Positions 21,588 to 29,875 of a stretch of DNA of 64,000 nucleotides are shown here, in pieces. The translations under genes were made by a program, and so were the position numbers. Every line of letters starts with the position of its first letter. Positions within the stretch are counted from its first letter, which is position 1. The stretch is from Trichomonas vaginalis G3. Taxonomy: Eukaryota > Parabasalia > Trichomonadida > Trichomonadidae. The notes beneath the pieces are model-generated. The model was not told where the DNA came from. It saw nothing but the letters and a program-made list of their open reading frames with translations, and did not search any database. The DNA lies in contig NC_067206.1 in the NCBI RefSeq assembly GCF_026262505.1, positions 34,983,896 through 35,047,895 of the forward strand, given 5' to 3'.

Positions 21588-22334
21588 TTAATCAAATTTA
21601 ACACTTCCTTTATTTAAATCAACTATTATTTTTCCATGTTCACCTAATTGCTGATATTGTGTGTAAAGTTCATTAATGCTCATTGGTAAATTCACTTGAT
21701 AAAGCATAACGTTCAACTGTTGACGACTAAACCCACTGAAAATGAAAAGTGTTGATAGATTTGATTTAATGTTTGTGCTTAATGCTTTGAAATATTGAAC
21801 AGCCATAAAGAATGAACACTGAATGTGTCGACATTGAGTTAATAACTGATTAAAATATGATTTCTCATTTGTTATTAGTTTTGATTTCACTGCATCATCT
21901 AGAAAAATGAGTGAATGCAAAAATTCTCTATCAAAATTTGAAATAGAAAGTGTTTCAAATAATTCATCCCGTTGTTTATCAATAATTTTATCCTCTAATC
22001 CTTGCTTCTTGATTGTATTATATAATTCTTTATACATTAAAAAGTTTTTTAAATAATCTTCTGCTTCTTCTTGTGATAAATAAATAATTGGAATTTTGAT
22101 TAAATGCTTTAAAGATTCAAATGTATCATCTGAAGGTGAACCTGAACGGTTGATATAAATTAACACATGTGAATAGGGGGAAGTGTTAGCAATATTGATA
22201 ATTTGTTTTAATATCGTTAATGTTTTACCTTTATTCTGTTTACCAATTGCTGCAGTGATTGAATTTAAGTAACATTCAGAATATGGAATTTTCATTAATT
22301 TTTCCTTAGATAGAGCATTTCTATTATCACTCAA
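21588..22334 (-). CDS. Packaging ATPase (FtsK/HerA, A32-like)
   Basis: A 248-residue P-loop ATPase. The Walker A motif is IGKQNKGKT at residues about 31-39 and Walker B is LIFLDDA at about 143-149. A QCR/Q sensor-like segment (LLTQCRHIQCSFFMAVQYF) follows, and a short C-terminal helical part contains FIFSGFSRQQ. Size and order match the genome-packaging ATPases of Polintons and related double jelly-roll viruses, which pump DNA into preformed capsids. It sits directly downstream of the capsid gene on the same strand. It looks whole. Confidence 0.88.
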   Translation of the reverse strand: MSDNRNALSKEKLMKIPYSECYLNSITAAIGKQNKGKTLTILKQIINIANTSPYSHVLIYINRSGSPSDDTFESLKHLIKIPIIYLSQEEAEDYLKNFLMYKELYNTIKKQGLEDKIIDKQRDELFETLSISNFDREFLHSLIFLDDAVKSKLITNEKSYFNQLLTQCRHIQCSFFMAVQYFKALSTNIKSNLSTLFIFSGFSRQQLNVMLYQVNLPMSINELYTQYQQLGEHGKIIVDLNKGSVKFD

Positions 22335-22438
22335 TGCTTCATTATCATATCATCTACGTATGTATTATATACTCCCGCTAATTCTTCATAAGGGGTGGAT
22401 GAATTTAAATCCATTTAATCAAAAATAAATTTATAATT

Positions 22439-24077
22439 TTAAACATTTCTATTCATCAATATTTCATCATATGAACTTCTATACTGTGGTGGTGTACCTG
22501 TTGGATGATATTTCAAACCTTCATCCGGTGTCCATGTCCAATATGTAGTCCTAGTAAACCAAACCTGAGGAGGATTTGTCACCTTTGAACAGTAAGTGTC
22601 ATTTTCACCCTGAATGATTGGATAAGCTTTCACTTGTACTGTAACTTGTGAGTTGAAAGTTTCTAATCCATCAAAGAATATACCCGCCCATCACGTTGAA
22701 CTGGAATAGTGCATAAGAATGAAGTTTGGTCTTTCCATGTTCTAGCTAATGGCGTGCCATCATCTGCATTCAGTGGTCTAGTTAATGAGTCCTCGTATTC
22801 TTCTGTGCATTCATTCACTCCATCTAAATCAGAAGCTTGAAGCATACGTGTAAAGAATATGTCGCCCACTGTGTCATCGCTTGATCGGGGAAGTTTCTGG
22901 AATCTATAGTGACCTGAAGACCTCGAAGCATTGGATTTTCTAAAACCGTTCTTTGCATTGCATTCTTCGGAAATGTTAACACAACATCTGTAACATTATG
23001 AAGAGCGTATGAGAAATCTGAGCTAATACCTTCAGGAGTGATGCAACCTCCATTTAGTGAACGAACGTCAATATGTTGAGCTGGAATCATGAATGGATCT
23101 TCCTTACTAAATAAACGTGGTATTGCTTTAACTGATTCTTCAATTAAACCGTATCCTGGTGTAATGCATTTATCCTCTAAAACTTCCATCTTTGTGCATG
23201 AAATAATAACGTCATCAACTGTTGCGTCAGCAGATGTAGCGGCTAAGCTTGTAATTAATTTGGTAGGAAGTCCGATTTGTTGGAATTTGCGATCATATTT
23301 ATAAACATAATTCATAATCTTTTCATAATTTTCATCAGTTATCTTTTCATAAACGTAATTTTGTAAATCAGCAACTCTTAACGGGTCAACCTGACAAAAT
23401 ACTAAAGTATCCCTGAAAACATAATATTTAAGAATGATATCACCAAATGATTTAGGATAATCATCGAACGCCTGAAATGCTAACAAATCATTTACCGGAA
23501 TAATCATATCAAAAGTGACATCAACTTCTTCATTTGCTTTCTTGAAAACTTCTGAAGGGTCAATATATTTACCACATACTGAGTTATCATATTTTTGAAC
23601 ATTATTATATAACGAATGAACAAACTTTTTAACTTTCCTTTCTGATTTTGGTTTATATGTTGCAAATGCGAAAGATTCACGGGCGCAATCCATCTGAAGA
23701 TAACCGGCATCACCTCTTTCGGTTTCTACTTCTAATTGTTTAAAGCTTTGATTTGATGATTTGTAACCAACGAATAAACGCATGCATTTAAAAGCGGCAT
23801 CACATGTGAAAGCTTTATTTGAAACTAGGGTTGCTTTAACTTTGCGTTTAATATATGTGTCACCTAATTGGTTCACATCATGAGCCGGGTTTGTAATTCT
23901 TAAATGAGTTTGTTTATCATCAAAATATGGAGCATCAGAGTCATAGCATGAACTTTCAAGTTCTCTATAATATCTTCTACCGTCATTCTTTGCGAATATT
24001 TCATTTATCTTTTCGAATGAATGAAACACATTTCCATTAATTGGTTTAGTGTTTGGCACCAAATAGTTAGTCGTCAT
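22439..24077 (-). pseudogene. Major capsid protein (double jelly-roll type), fossil
   Basis: A large beta-rich minus-strand gene. Length (about 540 codons of region), position next to the packaging ATPase and motifs such as MIPVNDLLAF, FPKNAMQR and the late QVTVQVKAYPI fit Polinton major capsid proteins. The N-terminal part starts MTTNYLVPNTKPINGNVF behind an A/T leader. The gene has about two breaks. I cannot compute a structural match; the call rests on size, neighbour order and general sequence character. Confidence 0.75.
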
Positions 24078-24146
24078 TTATTAATAAATAAAAAATCAAA
24101 ATTAAAAGATGAAAATGAATTTTTAATTTTAATGAAATAATCAACT

Positions 24147-24362
24147 ATGGCTGCAGGTATATTTAAGAAACTGTGGGATAAAGTAAAAAGAGGGGCGAGT
24201 AAAGTTTGGGAAACATTGAAGAAGGGAGCAAATTGGATATTTAAGAATAAAGAAGCAATTAGTGACGTTGCTGAATCAATAACACCAAAAGCTGCCCCAA
24301 TAAGAGAAGTTTTAAATAAAGGAGAAAAAGTTTATCAAAGACTACAACCGATACTAAGATAA
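24147..24362 (+). CDS. Amphipathic mini-protein 1 (membrane-active virion peptide?)
   Basis: A 71-residue protein beginning MAAGIFKKLWDKVKRGASK, an amphipathic Lys/Trp helix, then a second basic helix ending in RLQPILR. The first nine residues are shared with the opposite-strand gene at 24391-24627 (MAAG(I/F)FKKLWD), so the two probably arose by inverted duplication. Short N-terminal amphipathic helices of this type act as membrane-lytic factors in adenovirus-like virions (protein VI), and this is my guess for role. No homology can be shown. Confidence 0.55.
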   Translation: MAAGIFKKLWDKVKRGASKVWETLKKGANWIFKNKEAISDVAESITPKAAPIREVLNKGEKVYQRLQPILR

Positions 24363-24390
24363 AAATAATTTAAAATAATTTATTTTTCCA

Positions 24391-24627
24391 CTATCTACCT
24401 CCTATTTTATTAAGTATTCCTTCAGCTATTCCACCAATTGCGTTACCTGCTTGTGCTCCCATCGCCGGATTACCTGCTTTAGTACCTAATACTCCACCTA
24501 TGATAGTTCCTGCCGTTTTCGCTACTGGTGCCAAAAAGTTTGCAACAGGTTTAATAACCTTTTTATAAACCCAACCCGCAGCTTTCTTAATTCCATCCCA
24601 TAATTTTTTAAAGAATCCTGCCGCCAT
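24391..24627 (-). CDS. Amphipathic mini-protein 2 with Gly/Ala-rich hydrophobic tail
   Basis: A 78-residue protein beginning MAAGFFKKLWDGIKKAAGW, then a Gly/Ala-rich hydrophobic stretch (AKTAGTIIGGVLGTKAG) that could insert into a membrane. It converges on the gene at 24147-24362 with 28 bp between their ends and shares its N-terminus. Element B has analogous small proteins (33852-34094 and 37206-37607). Possible role: virion membrane penetration or pore formation (inference). Confidence 0.55.
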   Translation of the reverse strand: MAAGFFKKLWDGIKKAAGWVYKKVIKPVANFLAPVAKTAGTIIGGVLGTKAGNPAMGAQAGNAIGGIAEGILNKIGGR

Positions 24628-24931
24628 TTCTGATTTAATATTAATTAAAAAATATATTTCATCACTTATATTCTAATTTTTATTTAATGATAAATGAAAC
24701 CGATTTTAAAAATAAATGAAACAGAGGAGGAAGAAATAAATGAAGGTGAAAATGTTCAACAAAAAATAAACGTTGTTAAACCAATTACTGAAATAAAAAT
24801 TTTTCATCTGTTGAAGAATTTAATGACTATTATGCTAATAATAAAAAATTATTTGAAGAATTGACAACATGTAAATTGAATAAAATGTTTAAAGTTGATG
24901 GATTCAAAATTTCAAAAATAAAAGGAGTGGT

Positions 24932-25346
24932 GAGTAGGTGACAAAAGTGCATACTCTTAAATTAACCTTAAATGTTGAGAGTAGGTGTCAAAAGTGCTTA
25001 CTCTTAAACAACCGTCGGATTTCCGGGTGAAATCGTGACACACTTTCGTCTTTCGTAGGCAGTGGTGGTTGTTACAAAAGGTAACTTCGAATGTAGCGTG
25101 AAATCTGCAAAAAAAAATTCTGAAATTTGAATGGAGAACACAAAAATTGAATAGTTTACGTCAATAAAAAAGAGAAAAATGAAGCCAATGTGTCTCGAAC
25201 CTAGGACTTAGAGCAGCAATCCCACTGTTTATAACATTACACTACATGCATCTCTCACCTCAGTGAATGAGATCAACTATATGATAACTTTTTCCCCATT
25301 ATATTCTTGTGGAAAAGTGACAAATAGCAACTTTGACCCTCTCTCA
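24932..25346. mobile_element. 415-bp non-autonomous element with 8-bp target duplication
   Basis: GGAGTGGT occurs at 24924-24931 and again at 25347-25354. The ends show a weak inverted match (GAGTAGGTGACAAAAGTGC at left against TGAGAGAGGGTCAAAGTTGC read inward from right). A 28-base motif, GAGTAGGTG(A/T)CAAAAGTGC plus TACTCTTA, is repeated at 24932 and about 24977. It contains a tRNA-like stretch (25190-25250). There is no coding frame. The 8-bp duplication fits hAT-type or a SINE-like insertion. Confidence 0.75.
25192..25244 (-). other. tRNA-like pol III promoter stretch (A and B boxes)
   Basis: On the minus strand an A-box-like TAGTGTAATGT (25234-25244) is followed 43 nt later by a B box GGTTCGAGAC (25192-25201), the spacing of a real tRNA. 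An anticodon-arm-like stem (GGGATT/AAGTCC) lies between. Acceptor and T stems do not pair well, so this is not a functional tRNA gene but a tRNA-derived or tRNA-mimicking segment in the 415-bp element. Confidence 0.5.
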
Positions 25347-25488
25347 GGAGTGGTTAGTTTGAAATCTATTCCTTAATCAAGAATCACCTCATTAATGAAA
25401 ATAGATGATTTAACAAAAAGAATAGAAGAGATTGAAGAAAGAATGAATCAAATAATTGATTTCATAAATTCAAATAATCATTAGTTTC

Positions 25489-25962
25489 TTAAAGTTCAAT
25501 GTTGAACTCATCAAATTCTTCTTCATCATTACCATTACCTTTAGCGAGTTTATTTACTCTTTCAACTTTATCTTTTGATAGTCTATCGTTTAATTTTTTC
25601 TGAAGTTTTTCGTTACCAAGTTCTAAAATTTTACACGGATGATATTTAAACCCGTTAAATTCTTTTTTCTCAGTTTTAATCATTAATCTACAAAGAACTT
25701 TAGTGAGGTGGTTTTGTTGTTTAAACCATTTATCCTTAATATTTGTTATAAATTCAATATCCGGAATTAATTCCCAAATTTTTGAATTTTCGATTAATTT
25801 ACCATCAAATGCAAAAGCAATAGGTTTAATATTAAACTTACCTTTATAAAATAAACTTCGTATGTAATCATCAAAATAAACGTCTACTTGTTTAACCTGG
25901 GTGAGAATTGGTGAAAGTTTATTCATTAATTGATTTACAGTCACGAATTTTGATTCACTCAT
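25489..25962 (-). CDS. Conserved small Polinton protein next to the right terminal repeat
   Basis: A 157-residue protein reading inward from the right end. I chose the ATG at 25962 because TTTTGTATGAAATGAGTG mirrors the leader at 6181. The N-terminus FVTVNQLMNKL...VDVYF resembles the minus-strand gene at 47966-48395 in element B (FISVNKYMSGLKEEL...LNVYF), which suggests one family shared by both Polinton types. A hydrophilic Asp/Glu-rich tail (GNDEEEFDEFNIEL) ends it. No enzyme motif is seen. Role unknown; shared presence suggests a core function. Confidence 0.55.
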   Translation of the reverse strand: MSESKFVTVNQLMNKLSPILTQVKQVDVYFDDYIRSLFYKGKFNIKPIAFAFDGKLIENSKIWELIPDIEFITNIKDKWFKQQNHLTKVLCRLMIKTEKKEFNGFKYHPCKILELGNEKLQKKLNDRLSKDKVERVNKLAKGNGNDEEEFDEFNIEL

Positions 25963-26048
25963 TTCATACAAAATAAAAAAATAAATTATTCAAAAATGTA
26001 AGACATGAATTTTTAAAGTTTATTTTTTATTCATGAAAATAATTATTT

Positions 26049-26426
26049 CTAATTTCTTTTACTCGTTTATGAGGTCTTTGATTATGACTCCATTGATTCC
26101 ATTCAGGATTTAAACAATGTTTAATTAATCGCGGAATATCTGACATCATCTATATATAGCTTCTTTTATAAAAGATAAAAAAAATTATTTTAAAATTAAT
26201 GTTAATTTTTTAATGATTTATTTCATTATGTTTGGGCTGAGTGTAAATGTCTTACAATTTTGAAAATTTTTTAAATCTTGATTTATTCAAAAACGTAAGA
26301 ATAAAAACCGTAAGAATCATACATTTTTTACTTCATATGTTAAAAAAAATGATACAAAATCGCTCGATATTGTATGAATTCTTACGTTTACAAGAAAAGT
26401 CACAAAACCCTTCATATCCTACTACT
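26049..26426. repeat. Right terminal inverted repeat of element C
   Basis: The reverse complement of 5736-6113, followed by the TCATTT duplication at 26427-26432. Only about five positions differ between the two repeats by eye. Confidence 0.92.
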
Positions 26427-26444
26427 TCATTTTATTATAACGAC

Positions 26445-26546
26445 TATCCTGTTTCTATTGCAAGAAAGGGATCAACAGAAAAAATTGTTAATTACTTAGT
26501 TGGCAAAGGCGGGCGCGATCCAAATCATAAATGTAATATCGCATAA
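26445..26546 (+). pseudogene. Last ankyrin unit of the interrupted host gene
   Basis: After element C the reading resumes with YPVSIARKGSTEKIVNYLV and ends GRDPNHKCNIA and a stop. This is another ankyrin unit of the same kind as those at 4710-5473, preceded by the rest of the A/T spacer in which the Polinton landed. It completes the host gene's 3' end. Confidence 0.65.
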
Positions 26547-26835
26547 TTGTTTAAAAATAATTTCTAATTTCTCATTAGCCTGTAAATTAAAGGATAGAAT
26601 AAAATAAACAATATTATAGTCATTTATGTTTCCATTTTTTAAAACAGTTTCAAAAAATTTCGCAGTTTCGAATTGATTCTTCTTGAATCATTGATAATAC
26701 TTATGATTCCTTCTTAAAGGTTCATTTATGTGCATTTGATTTTAAGTCAAATTTTTAATTTCTGCCTTTGAAAATCGCTCTAAACTACATCATCTCACAT
26801 TGATACTAATTATATATTCAGAAAGGAATTTTTAA

Positions 26836-27876
26836 GGGTGCACCCGTATGTACGTTTATTTGAGAGGAGGAGGATTACCCTCTCAATTTTGAGGGATTCG
26901 TTAGTTTATTTTCTCGATGAATATGCAATAAAATTTGATTTTTACCTTATCAATATACTTCATATAATATACACATGTTCATGTAAAAACTTTTTTCCAA
27001 AATCCTCATGAATTAAGAGATTTTTGAATTTTGAGAATTTTTTTCGAATTTTTTCGAAAAAAAAATATTTTCAGAACAGCCTTAACGGCTAAGATTTAGG
27101 AACAATGTTAAGTATCAAAAAGAAAGGAGGTCTGATATAGACAACATATATCGTTGAAGGTTGAAAAAATCTCTAATATTTGAGCCCAAAATTTCAAATT
27201 TTAATTTTTTGAAAAAAGAGGCCACCCGTATGTACGTTTATTTGAGAGGAGGAGGATTATATTTTTGAAAGGGTGAAACATTATGAATATGTTAATTATA
27301 TAATAATATGTATTATTATAAAAAAGAAAAAATAAAGCACGTTAAAATTTTTCTTTCTTGATTTTTTACAAAATCTACTTAGAATTATGCAAAATATGAC
27401 TAAATAATTATAAATTTCAAGTTAAATTTTAATTTTGATAAATAATTTAAATTTCAAAATATCAAGTTCAGTTCGACTATGTATGTAGTAATTCCTCAAT
27501 AAAGTGCCAAAACCCTATTAAAATATATGAACATTTTCAACATTTTAATGTTTTTATTTAAAAATTTGTTGGAATATGAGCTTCAAACAATTATTATGTA
27601 AATAAAAATAATTAAATATATGTATTTATTCGTATTACAACCGTAGTAAGTCGATTCTTCCTTTCTTCTACTGAGGTTTGAATTTGATTTCGAATTGTAA
27701 AGAGATTCAAAGGGAAAATACTAGCGGATAAAAACTACCTCCATGAAAGGGTCATAATGGAGTCAAGTTGTATTTTTTGATATTTTTTGCTTTTCGAGCC
27801 TAAATAGGTAGCCAAGATAATGCCTAAAAATAAGATTCTAAATTCTGAAGTTTACATGATCCTCTCGTGTGCACCC
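26836..27876. mobile_element. 1.04-kb TTAA-flanked non-autonomous transposon (candidate)
   Basis: The ends are GGGTGCACCCG at left and its near mirror (CGTGTGCACCC) at right, with TTAA directly outside both (26832-26835 and 27877-27880). TTAA targets are used by piggyBac and Kolobok transposons. The interior is A/T-rich without a frame. It holds a perfect 37-bp direct repeat (26841-26877 and 27223-27259) starting CACCCGTATGTACG, the first copy overlapping the left end. It lies ten bases beyond the stop codon of the membrane gene. The 26547-26831 stretch before it is A/T-rich with nothing recognised. Confidence 0.6.
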
Positions 27877-27889
27877 TTAATTAATTTTT

Positions 27890-28876
27890 TTAATAGCGAG
27901 TGTTAGAGAAAATACTGAAACCCCATAAATGTTTTGATGTTTCAGTACCATTCTTTGCAAATCTTTCGCTAACTTCTTGTGCCACCTTTCTCATTTGTTC
28001 AACAGATTCATATTCTTTTGGATCCAATCCAATAACAATATTACTTCTATCTTGTAAATAGTATTTTGCGCGATTATAGACTTTATCAGCTGTTCCTCCA
28101 GCTCCGTCATATATCATAGGCATCATAGAATGAAGTCGTTTATCATTAACCATATCATATCCATGTCCATTAGTAATATTTCCGTCATCAGTTTTTACTC
28201 CATACCAATATGCAACAGCGGCACTAAATAACAAGTCAGGATATTTATTTAATCGGGCTCTTATTTTTGTAAGTAAATCAAGCCATTTTTGGAAGCATTC
28301 ATTAAATTCCGGAGTTCCAACATGATATAATGCATGCGGTTCAACATCAATATGAATACCATCTGGAAATTCATTATTTTTTTCAAAGAAGTCTAAGAGG
28401 GCGTCTATACTTTTAAGAGCAGAATCATGTTTTTCGATAAAAATTGTGTCTTCAAGACACATTATATGAAAAGAAATCTTTTTCTTCTTAAATTCTCTAA
28501 TATTTTCTAATGTTTGCTGCTTTCTTTCATCTGTAGTTATATCAGTACTAAATAGTACATAATTCCAATTATGATCAGAAGCCCATTGTGCGTTTTTGGC
28601 CGGACTCGTGGATTTATCATAACCTTTATAGAACCAGCCACCAAAGCAATCCTTATTAGTTTCACTTTTGCTATTTATGCATAGATATGGCCTTTTATTT
28701 TCGTTTTGACTTTTTGCTGAAAATAATGAGAAAAACAAAATTATTATTAACAGCATTGTAAAGATAAGGATAACATTAATAACAATGCATGCTATTGTTG
28801 ATTTATCATTCAACAATGAATCATCGTTCCTTTGATGGCCATTGTCTTCACTTATTGATAAGTCAAGTGTGGACAT
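27890..28876 (-). CDS. Membrane-anchored glycoside-hydrolase-like protein (GH18-like TIM barrel)
   Basis: A 328-residue type II membrane protein. A short cytoplasmic tail (about 28 residues) is followed by one strong transmembrane helix (about 29-54) and an outside domain of 270 residues. Within it FPDGIHIDVEPHAL places acidic residues at the end of a beta strand in the way of GH18-like (DGxxxDxE-type) barrels. Other barrel-like segments are WNYVLFSTDI and LFSAAVAYWYG. A role in cell-surface glycan handling is plausible but unproven. This appears to be a whole host gene, independent of the transposons. It ends close to the TTAA element, and its upstream region (28877-29143) carries an 18-bp palindrome. 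Confidence 0.7.
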   Translation of the reverse strand: MSTLDLSISEDNGHQRNDDSLLNDKSTIACIVINVILIFTMLLIIILFFSLFSAKSQNENKRPYLCINSKSETNKDCFGGWFYKGYDKSTSPAKNAQWASDHNWNYVLFSTDITTDERKQQTLENIREFKKKKISFHIMCLEDTIFIEKHDSALKSIDALLDFFEKNNEFPDGIHIDVEPHALYHVGTPEFNECFQKWLDLLTKIRARLNKYPDLLFSAAVAYWYGVKTDDGNITNGHGYDMVNDKRLHSMMPMIYDGAGGTADKVYNRAKYYLQDRSNIVIGLDPKEYESVEQMRKVAQEVSERFAKNGTETSKHLWGFSIFSNTRY

Positions 28877-28942
28877 GTGACACTTTTTCCTCTCCTTACA
28901 TTAGATTTAGGGTTGTTAAAAATATCAAAAATTAGCGTTTTG

Positions 28943-28960
28943 AAGACACCATGGTGTCTT
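28943..28960. promoter_or_regulatory. 18-bp perfect palindrome upstream of the membrane gene
   Basis: AAGACACCATGGTGTCTT lies 67 bp upstream of the start codon at 28876. It is a perfect inverted repeat in an A/T-rich upstream region and could be a dimeric regulator site. No known trichomonad motif matches it that I can recall. Confidence 0.35.
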
Positions 28961-29143
28961 ATAATTTTTCCTTCCTTATTGGCGTGTAGAAATAAATGCG
29001 CCAATAGATTGAAGAAGAAGAATTGTTTTTCTCTTAATGAACTTTAATCCTTTTGATATAAGAATATTAAAAACATTAATATAATTTCGATTTCGGAAAT
29101 TAAATTTCCAAATTTTTTGTCGATTTCAGAAATAACAGGATCC

Positions 29144-29284
29144 AGGTCAGGTATGAGGGGCTTCCAGGGGCTGCGCCCCTTCTAGCCCTAAGAAATTTTG
29201 CCCAAGACCCAAGAGGAGGACCGAACCCCAGCCGACCAGCCGGTGACAAAACCAAAACCGTTGTTATTTACATCATATTAATGA
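29144..29284. repeat. Terminal inverted repeat of element B
   Basis: The reverse complement of 3455-3595. It starts AGGTCAGGTATGAGGGG and includes the G/C hairpin AGGGGC-tgc-GCCCCT. The two copies face each other across 25.5 kb. Confidence 0.85.
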
Positions 29285-29285
29285 T

Positions 29286-29368
29286 GTCACTTTTAAAAAT
29301 GTCACTTTTTGTTTCACTTTTCACAAATTATATATATTTTCATGTTTTGTCACTTTTCTGTCACTTTT
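29286..29368. repeat. GTCACTTTT iterons beside the terminal repeat
   Basis: Four perfect copies of GTCACTTTT start at 29286, 29301, 29349 and 29360, with a TTCACTTTT variant near 29313, all in the same orientation. They lie between the terminal repeat and the methyltransferase start at 29400. They may be binding sites for the integrase or a replication protein, or promoter elements; the sequence alone does not decide. Confidence 0.5.
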
Positions 29369-29668
29369 CGGGTAAAAACATTTTTATTATTATATATAAA
29401 TGAATTTTACAAAACCTCCGTTACCGTTCTTTGGAAATAAGAGTAGATGTAAAGATATTATATTGAGAGAACTTAAGAAACTACCGAATGGTCTAACATT
29501 TGTAGATTTGTTCGGTGGAAGTTTCTATATATCCCATTTATGTCATACCGTATTTCCTGACTCAAAGATTATATGTAGAGATGTGAAAACTTAAATTCTA
29601 TAATCCCTGGGATGCACTTTCTTCGATTTTTTTTAAATTTTTGGGATAAATTTTGACATCTTTTTTTT

Positions 29669-29763
29669 GCTGGCGACCCCCCCGTTCACAAAAAAAATAT
29701 CGAGCGAAGGGGGGACGCCAGCAAAAATCGAAAATTTTTTTGGTGAACAGGGGGCCGCCAGCG
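29669..29763. other. G/C hairpin cluster with alternative pairing arms
   Basis: GCTGGCGACCCCCCCGTTCA (29669 onward) can pair with GGGGGGACGCCAGC (29709-29722) or, more extensively, with TGAACAGGGGGCCGCCAGC (about 29744-29762). The two pairings exclude each other. The block is strikingly G/C-rich for this genome and lies 3' of the hAT transposase gene. It could be a small insertion within the hAT element, or a transcript-ending structure. Confidence 0.5.
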
Positions 29764-29822
29764 AGAACCTTAAAAATAAACTTCAGAAAAAAAATCTAAA
29801 AAGAAAAAAACGAAAAGGCCCT

Positions 29823-29875
29823 GGAGTCGAACTGGGGAACTTAAGGCTTATACTATGACTCTTACCACTGAACTA
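29823..29875 (-). other. tRNA-like stretch (A and B boxes)
   Basis: Read on the minus strand, TAGTTCAGTGGTAAGAG (29859-29875) is an excellent A box. AGTTCGACTCC (29823-29833) is a good B box at tRNA spacing (42 nt). The T stem pairs poorly and I find no matching acceptor stem, so it is a pseudo-tRNA or the head of a SINE rather than a working tRNA gene. It lies inside the hAT element. Confidence 0.5.

Larger units (their letters stand above)
24694..25484 (+). pseudogene. Small acidic Polinton gene split by a 415-bp element
   Basis: A plus-strand gene starting MKPILKINETEEEEINEGE and ending with a coiled-coil tail (TKRIEEIEERMNQIIDF). It is interrupted by the insertion at 24932-25346, which duplicated GGAGTGGT on each side. 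Apart from the insertion it may carry about one further break. Its product is acidic with a C-terminal coiled coil; no family is recognised. It lies between the amphipathic mini-proteins and the last gene before the right terminal repeat. Confidence 0.45.
5736..26426. mobile_element. Polinton/Maverick element C, full length, fossil
   Basis: The element is 20,691 bp with 378-bp terminal inverted repeats. It is flanked by the six-base target duplication TCATTT (5730-5735 and 26427-26432), the length expected for Mavericks. Parts in order: unknown gene, DNA polymerase B, small gene, integrase, small basic gene, tail-fibre-like gene, two virion-type genes, a palindromic centre, two structural genes, packaging ATPase, major capsid protein, two amphipathic mini-proteins, a split small gene and a conserved small gene. 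Two mariners (9812-11110 and 14191-15491) and a 415-bp element (24932-25346) have inserted into it. It has about ten breaks in addition. The two terminal repeats differ at only a handful of positions, so the insertion is young. Confidence 0.93.

Noticed and set aside
3455-29284. A single 25.8-kb composite transposon bounded by the G/C-rich inverted repeats
   Set aside because: Virion-type genes lie outside, not inside, the repeats, the tips face inward, and the flanking hexamers do not match a shared target duplication.
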